NCBI RefSeq assembly: GCF_003072645.1
Contig: NZ_CP028897.1
Location: 312,001-376,000, forward strand
Length of the DNA stretch: 64,000 bases
Origin: Dongshaea marina
GTDB lineage: Bacteria; Pseudomonadota; Gammaproteobacteria; Enterobacterales; Aeromonadaceae
Direction: 5' to 3'
A program made the translations under genes and the position numbers. The notes under the pieces were generated by a model. That model saw only the letters and a program-made list of their open reading frames with translations. It ran no database searches and was not told the DNA's origin. Of this stretch, positions 59,675-64,000 are shown in pieces; the stretch's first letter is position 1; every line of letters starts with the position of its first letter.

Positions 59675-59700
59675 CCCCGAGCCACTTGAGTGGTTTGGGG
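59675..59700 (+). other. hairpin between hutX and hutW
   Basis: ccccgagccac pairs with gtggtttgggg over 11 positions (two G-T pairs) around a ttga loop, 13 bases after the hutX stop. There is no T tract, so it may tune expression or stability within the operon. Confidence 0.5.
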
Positions 59701-59738
59701 AGCTATCACTTCGTTTTAGTTCTCACCGGAATCATCAT

Positions 59739-61103
59739 ATGCAACCCAAGGCTCACGCCCCTATTCTCAACGAATGGATGACGGGCAGGGCATCGCCCTC
59801 TCCGATCCAATACGCATTCTCTGCTAAGAGCGCGCCCCACGCGGGACATCGCCATGGAGCAGCACCCCTTGCTGCGGATCTGCTGGATAGCAGATTCGAT
59901 CAACTGCTGAGCAACCCTGCATCCAACAAAGCTCGCGCCATCTATCTGCATGTTCCCTTTTGCCGGGCGCGCTGTAGCTTCTGTAGTTTTTTCCAAAATG
60001 CATCTTCCCGGAGCATGGTTGAGACCTATTTTGAGAAGCTCCTTGAAGAGATTGAGCGTAAGGCTGAAACCGTCTGGGCACAAAGTGCGCCCTTTGAGGC
60101 TGTCTATGTGGGGGGCGGCACTCCAACCGATCTGACTCCAAAGCAGCTTTTCAGGCTTGGCCAGGCGCTCCATCAATCCTTTATCCTGACTCCTGATTGC
60201 GAGATAACCCTGGAGGGGAGGTTGAGTCAGTTTGGCGATGAAAAGTTTTCAGCGGCTCTTGAGGGGGGATTTAATCGATTCTCCTTTGGTGTCCAAAGCT
60301 TTGATACCAAAGTGCGTAGGGCGGCAAAGCGCCTTGAAGATCGTGAGCCAACCCTGGCACGCCTCAAAGATCTGACTGCTTCCAAGCGGGCGACAATCGC
60401 CATCGATCTGATGTTTGGCCTGCCTTATCAGGACGCATCGAACTGGCAGCAGGATCTTAAGGATGTAGTAGACAGTGGAGTGGATGGGGTCGACCTTTAC
60501 CAGCTGATTGGCTTTAGTGGAACCTCACTGCAGAGGATTGTTCAGCAGGGGAAACTGCCGGAGCCACTGGCGACTCCTGAAAAGGCGATCATGTACCAGT
60601 CGGGCTCAAATTTTTTCCGGGATAAGGGGTTTCGCCAGTTAAGTTACTGCCACTGGGCCCGGGGAGACAGGGAGCTGAGCCGCTATAACAGCATGGCCAA
60701 AAGTGGTGCTGAGATTTTAGGGATAGGATCGGGGGCGGGAGGCAACCTGGGAGGTTTTTCCTATATGCAGCCAAGGGATCTATCCAGGTGGGGGGAGATG
60801 ATGGGAAGTCACCTATGGCCGGTTGCCCAGCTAATAGAACAACCGCCTCAACAACCCCTGATTAGTGCAATCGTCGGGGGGTGTGATCGTGGAGCGCTTG
60901 AGCCTGTCGGAGCCCTCGCTCATCCCGGGCTGTTTGAGCACTGCCAGCCCCTGTTTAAGGCCTGGCAACAGCATGGGCTGGCGACATTCAAACCAGAGAA
61001 GGTTCAACTGACCCAGGCGGGTCAATTCTGGTCGGTTAATCTGGCTCAGGGGATGCAGCAGTATTTGCAGGAAAATGCTATTGCTAGAGAATTTTCCGGA
61101 TAA
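59739..61103 (+). CDS. hutW: HutW, radical SAM heme utilization protein (HemN-like)
   Basis: 454 aa. The radical SAM cluster motif is 'VPFCRARCSFCSFF' (Cys spacing CxxxCxxC, ~residues 74-81); 'YVGGGTPTDLTPKQLFRL' and 'IAIDLMFGLPYQDASNWQQD' are typical of the HemN/HutW group. Proteins of this class open heme anaerobically in relatives such as ChuW. The N-terminal ~65 residues are extra to the core. It is the last gene of the heme operon. Confidence 0.93.
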   Translation: MQPKAHAPILNEWMTGRASPSPIQYAFSAKSAPHAGHRHGAAPLAADLLDSRFDQLLSNPASNKARAIYLHVPFCRARCSFCSFFQNASSRSMVETYFEKLLEEIERKAETVWAQSAPFEAVYVGGGTPTDLTPKQLFRLGQALHQSFILTPDCEITLEGRLSQFGDEKFSAALEGGFNRFSFGVQSFDTKVRRAAKRLEDREPTLARLKDLTASKRATIAIDLMFGLPYQDASNWQQDLKDVVDSGVDGVDLYQLIGFSGTSLQRIVQQGKLPEPLATPEKAIMYQSGSNFFRDKGFRQLSYCHWARGDRELSRYNSMAKSGAEILGIGSGAGGNLGGFSYMQPRDLSRWGEMMGSHLWPVAQLIEQPPQQPLISAIVGGCDRGALEPVGALAHPGLFEHCQPLFKAWQQHGLATFKPEKVQLTQAGQFWSVNLAQGMQQYLQENAIAREFSG

Positions 61104-61929
61104 GTAGGTGCCCTCTTATAAGGGCCGCTTCGACTTTAAGCTCTGACACGCAAGTCACATCCATGTTGCTCTGCTGCATCGATTATCTTCCCTGATAATC
61201 TTTTCCAGCTCAGCGTCCCAGCTTCTCGCTGTGTTGCGATACAACTCCGCCCTTGCTGCAGAAGGTCAGCTTAACAAAGGTTAAAGCTGCACTTGAATTT
61301 TAAGGGGCGAATAGCGCCCCTGATTAAACCAAAAATGCTCTAACTCGTTGATCCCGCTACTGCTACATGTATTGTGTGTGCCCGCAGGCATTCCATAAAT
61401 CCCTCCATGGAGGTTCTAACGCGAAGGCGATAATCCCAGATAGCCCTTGTCAGCTTGGTTGCCATACCTCCCGTTCGGTTATGTCTCAGGTTCGTTGCTC
61501 ATACAAAGGTGTACTGACTTCAAGGTCACCAACCTTCTGGCGCAGGGATGCGACAGCAGAGGTCCCATTGACGGATACACACCGTGTTGGTGAGGCGTGA
61601 AATCAGACATCAGCAACAGATGTAAAACACGATCCTTTCGTTCAATGGCATTGTTAGCCATTTCATCCCTGACCCGGAGAGCCTGCTTATTCAAAACTCA
61701 ACAGAGTCTAAGTAATATTTATTTTTCCTGTCAAAATAAAAACATTACTCGCTTTGTGCTGTGAGCATTCGCTGTTTTAATCCCAAATGAAATATCCTAA
61801 GCAGGGAGTAAAGCTTATGGAGTCATTTAAATCTTTACCTATTAAGTTTATGTCAATTTTAACTCGCTAGAATTGGTCTCAGTCGATGCTTTCATTAATT
61901 AGTTGAGTGATTACCTGGAGATGGCAGGG
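61104..61929. other. non-coding region, possibly decayed mobile DNA
   Basis: About 800 bases with no frame that I can support. Visible features are a GC hairpin (ggggcg/cgcccc, 61304-61320), a cctccatggagg palindrome near 61402, and a minus-strand fragment (61479-61694) that ends in 'tcaacagagtct' (61698-61709), close to the arm of the inverted repeat at 37.2 kb. The segment near 61170-61230 resembles the one at 50547-50620 in layout (palindrome around ccctgat, then ttcccagctc-like sequence). Remnants of repeats or an insertion sequence are likely, but no family is assigned. Confidence 0.4.
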
Positions 61930-62079
61930 ATGTTTAACTTGAAGGGACTGTGTGTGTTGCTATTTGTGGTATGGAGCTTATCGGTGTGGGGGCTGGCTTC
62001 ACGCACGATCAAGCAATGCCCCGGGGGATGGAGCCGCTTAACTCAAAAACTCCATTGTCAGGAATCCAGTATCAGTTAA
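61930..62079 (+). CDS. possible small exported peptide
   Basis: 49 aa, too short for certainty. 'LKGLCVLLFVVWSLSVWGLA' is a signal-like helix and the remaining ~25 residues contain two Cys ('TIKQCPGGWSRLTQKLHCQE'). A tggag lies nine bases before the ATG; an ATG at 61921 is an alternative start. A terminator-like hairpin follows about 20 bases after the stop, which supports a real transcript. Confidence 0.4.
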   Translation: MFNLKGLCVLLFVVWSLSVWGLASRTIKQCPGGWSRLTQKLHCQESSIS

Positions 62080-62096
62080 GTGGTAATACTATTTAA

Positions 62097-62138
62097 CCCC
62101 CCGGGTGTGTCAACTAATGTCGGGGGCGTCTTTTTTTT
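62097..62138 (+). terminator. terminator-like hairpin with T8 tract
   Basis: A cccccg / cgggggcg stem with a long loop is followed by eight Ts. It lies after the small peptide frame. The loop is long (17 bases), so strength is uncertain. Confidence 0.6.
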
Positions 62139-62224
62139 AATTAAGAATTAAGCCTGGATTAAACTTTAGCTAAAAAGGAGCCGAGACTTTATTTATGTTT
62201 CAAATTAATAGCACTATTTGAAAC

Positions 62225-63262
62225 ATGAATGAGCATTGGGGGTTTTATAGGATGGAAAGCACCGAGGAGCACTTTACCCGGAGGTCTATGGATATGGGAC
62301 AAAGTACAATTCAACTTAGAATCGACAAGCCTGCAAATAATGGCAGCGTGGATCTTAACCAGAATGTTGAGATCCAGACCGAGCTCACCCCATCAGCCGA
62401 GAGTATCTCTAAGGTCGAGTTCTATATTGATGGTAGTTATATTGGCTCTGCAACACCTCCGAGGGCCAGCTTCGTCTGGAATAGTGGCGCGACCGCTGGT
62501 GAGCATAAGATTTCAGTCAGGGCCGTTTATCGTTCTGGCGAAGGGGCTGCCATTGGCTCTGAGATCAAGATAAGGGTCAAGGGTAAGCAGAATGACTTTG
62601 CTAACCAGGGACAATCGATTCTCTCAGATCAGGCCGTAGAAGATTTTGGCCATTTTCAGATGAAGGTACAAAATCGCTGGACCATGGTCATGGGAGGGGA
62701 CATTGGTTTTAATCTTGGGTTTAAGTCCTACTCCTGTGTCGGTGCACAGATCAATACCAATCTTGGTCCTCAGACCAACTTTAACCTTGGGACTCCGATT
62801 GTTAATTTTGATCTGGGGTGGCGATTTGGCTTTGCATCTGATCCTGTCAAAGAGTTTAGGGTGACGCGAAGCTCCTGTGAGGCGAAGACAGAGGCCTTAG
62901 CTGTGAGAGAGTTAAATACCAGGCTGCAAGGAACCGATGTCTATGAAAACCTTCATCAGGCAATCATGAATCGAACCAATGCTCTTTCCAGCCAGATCTC
63001 CATTTTGCAGGGTGAGCTGGCGACGGTTGAGAAAGATATCAAAAAAAATAATGTAAGGATTCGCTCTTGCCAGACTCGGTTAAGCAAAAATGACAGCTCC
63101 ATATCCGATTGTCAGCAATCTCTTAATACGCATAAGCAATTGCTCAACAACAATGCGACTGTATTGAATAATACCCAGACGAAGATCAATACGGTGATCA
63201 GCAATATCAACACCTTTGGAACTGTGATTAACCGAATCGATGGTGTTGTGATGTGGGGGTAA
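62225..63262 (+). CDS. Ig-like and octad-glycine-repeat protein with coiled-coil tail, unknown function
   Basis: 345 aa, no signal peptide, no family I can name. Residues ~28-118 look like a bacterial Ig-like domain ('KVEFYIDGSYIGSAT', 'GEHKISVRAVY'). Residues ~152-198 carry Gly at 157, 165, 173, 181 and 189, exactly every eight residues, with 'xNLG' cores; this resembles the octad beta-helix of gp5/VgrG needle proteins. Residues ~235-335 are Asn/Gln/Ser-rich and probably coiled coil. Starts at residues 22 or 24 are possible. No secretion-system genes are nearby, so an orphan spike or surface role is only inference. Confidence 0.6.
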   Translation: MNEHWGFYRMESTEEHFTRRSMDMGQSTIQLRIDKPANNGSVDLNQNVEIQTELTPSAESISKVEFYIDGSYIGSATPPRASFVWNSGATAGEHKISVRAVYRSGEGAAIGSEIKIRVKGKQNDFANQGQSILSDQAVEDFGHFQMKVQNRWTMVMGGDIGFNLGFKSYSCVGAQINTNLGPQTNFNLGTPIVNFDLGWRFGFASDPVKEFRVTRSSCEAKTEALAVRELNTRLQGTDVYENLHQAIMNRTNALSSQISILQGELATVEKDIKKNNVRIRSCQTRLSKNDSSISDCQQSLNTHKQLLNNNATVLNNTQTKINTVISNINTFGTVINRIDGVVMWG

Positions 63263-63283
63263 ATCAGACTCTCTTTATCACAC

Positions 63284-63313
63284 AAAAAACGCCTCAACAT
63301 GAGGCGTTTTTTT
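63284..63313. terminator. bidirectional rho-independent terminator
   Basis: aaaaaacgcctc / gaggcgtttttt with a 5-base loop is flanked by A and T runs on both sides, so it can end both the 62225 gene and the convergent yjgA. Confidence 0.93.
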
Positions 63314-63857
63314 AAAATTCCTGTTCTTGCTCCTGGTCCAGCTCAGACTTGAGATATTGGAACAGTTTACGAAAGGCGATGGGAGGCGTGTTATTGCTGC
63401 GCTCTTTTTGTGCCTGACGGATCAGCTGACGTAGCTTCTGGCGATCCAGGTGATGGTACTCACCGATGAGCTGATTGAGCGCATCATTGCCGCCGCTAAT
63501 CAGGTCCTCACGCATCTTTTCCAGTTTATGTAGCTTGCCCTGGGACTCGTTATGCTGACCCTCAATTGCATCGATGGCTTGCTGGATGGGCTCAATGTCA
63601 CGCGAGCGCATCAGTTTCCCAAGGTATTGAAGGTGGCGGCGAAAGGCTTCACGCTTATTGGCAAGCTTGTGGGCCAGTTCGATCGCATCCAATACCTCTT
63701 CATCCAGGGGGACTGTCGCGAGTTGTTGTGGATTGAGCTTGGTGAGCTTTTCACCCAGCTCCTGCAACGCATGCATCTCCCGCTTACGTTGACTTTTACT
63801 GACCCATTCCTCTTCTTCCTGAGGGCCATCAAAGTTGTTGTCTGAATGTGGATTCAT
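63312..63857 (-). CDS. yjgA: YjgA (DarP), 50S ribosome-associated assembly factor
   Basis: 181 aa, highly charged and helical. 'EEWVSKSQRKREMHALQELG' near the N-terminus and 'FRRHLQYLGKLMR' in the middle are hallmark segments of the YjgA/DarP family, which helps late assembly of the large ribosomal subunit. It is divergent from pmbA, a pairing seen across gammaproteobacteria. Confidence 0.95.
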   Translation of the reverse strand: MNPHSDNNFDGPQEEEEWVSKSQRKREMHALQELGEKLTKLNPQQLATVPLDEEVLDAIELAHKLANKREAFRRHLQYLGKLMRSRDIEPIQQAIDAIEGQHNESQGKLHKLEKMREDLISGGNDALNQLIGEYHHLDRQKLRQLIRQAQKERSNNTPPIAFRKLFQYLKSELDQEQEQEF

Positions 63858-63954
63858 AACCTGCTCTTCATCTCAATAGTCCCTGTATATGGTAACAGGT
63901 TCTGGCGATTGTGTATGGTATCCTAAATAGGATTTTTATTGGTCAGGTTGAGCT

Positions 63955-64000
63955 ATGGACATAAATGAGCAGATAAGCCTTGAGCGACTGGAGCTCAAGG
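63955..64000 (+). CDS. pmbA: start of PmbA (TldE), metalloprotease partner of TldD (cut by window end)
   Basis: Only 15 codons are present, beginning 'MDINEQISLERLELK'. This short start resembles Vibrio PmbA N-termini, and the divergent yjgA-pmbA pair is well conserved, so the call rests mostly on context. PmbA would pair with the TldD encoded at 48.9 kb. Confidence 0.65.
   Translation, partial: MDINEQISLERLELK

Noticed and set aside
61479-61694. 71-aa frame on - strand, considered as a transposase or group II intron fragment
   Set aside because: No transposase motif or intron end (GTGCG) could be recognised, so no family is assigned.

Overview
The window looks like a chromosomal segment of a marine-type gammaproteobacterium near Vibrionales/Aeromonadales. 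The grounds are the gene content and order: an rRNA operon tail, recCBD, pglL-type oligosaccharyltransferase genes next to uvrA and ssb, then the MSHA type IV pilus cluster running into mreBCD-maf-rng-yhdP-tldD, and a Vibrio-type hut heme locus. The exact genus cannot be fixed from the sequence alone.

Layout. 1-930: 3' end of 23S rRNA, 5S rRNA, tRNA-Asp and a terminator. 1.0-6.7 kb: an AraC regulator divergent from an EamA transporter, a small exported protein, and a large membrane HD-GYP (c-di-GMP phosphodiesterase) sensor with a periplasmic solute-binding module. 6.8-15.7 kb: recC-recB-recD. 15.8-16.5 kb: two unknown small genes. 16.6-16.9 kb: a CsrB-type regulatory RNA with about 15 GGA motifs, its own promoter and a terminator. 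17-20.6 kb: tandem pglL paralogs. 20.7-25.2 kb: a solute-binding protein, uvrA and ssb. 25.5-40.1 kb: mshH (a csrD homologue) and mshI-mshI2-J-K-L-M-N-E-G-F-A-C-D-O-P, with no mshB and no mshQ. 40.5-50.4 kb: mreB, mreC, mreD, maf, rng, yhdP, tldD. 50.4-51.5 kb: interspersed hairpin repeats around a small monooxygenase gene. 51.5-61.1 kb: a heme uptake locus (tonB-exbB-exbD-hmuTUV to the left, hutA-hutZ-hutZ2-hutX-hutW to the right) with a perfect Fur palindrome between the halves. 61.1-62.2 kb: mostly non-coding, possibly decayed mobile DNA. 62.2-64 kb: an orphan protein with an octad glycine repeat, yjgA, and the start of pmbA.

How it fits together. The Csr pathway (CsrB RNA and the CsrD-like MshH), c-di-GMP (the HD-GYP enzyme and a MshE carrying two c-di-GMP-binding motifs) and the MSHA pilus form one surface-attachment theme. 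The PglL enzymes are candidate pilin or other protein O-glycosylation enzymes. The hut locus is a complete iron-repressed heme import and use system.

Caution. Seven genes (recB, recD, an unknown gene at 16.0 kb, pglL copy 1, mshH, mshN, hutA) are broken by ten events, each repaired by adding one base to a short homopolymer. The uniform sign suggests sequence-level deletions rather than ten independent mutations, so these genes may be intact in the organism. They are listed as pseudogenes only because the given sequence reads that way.
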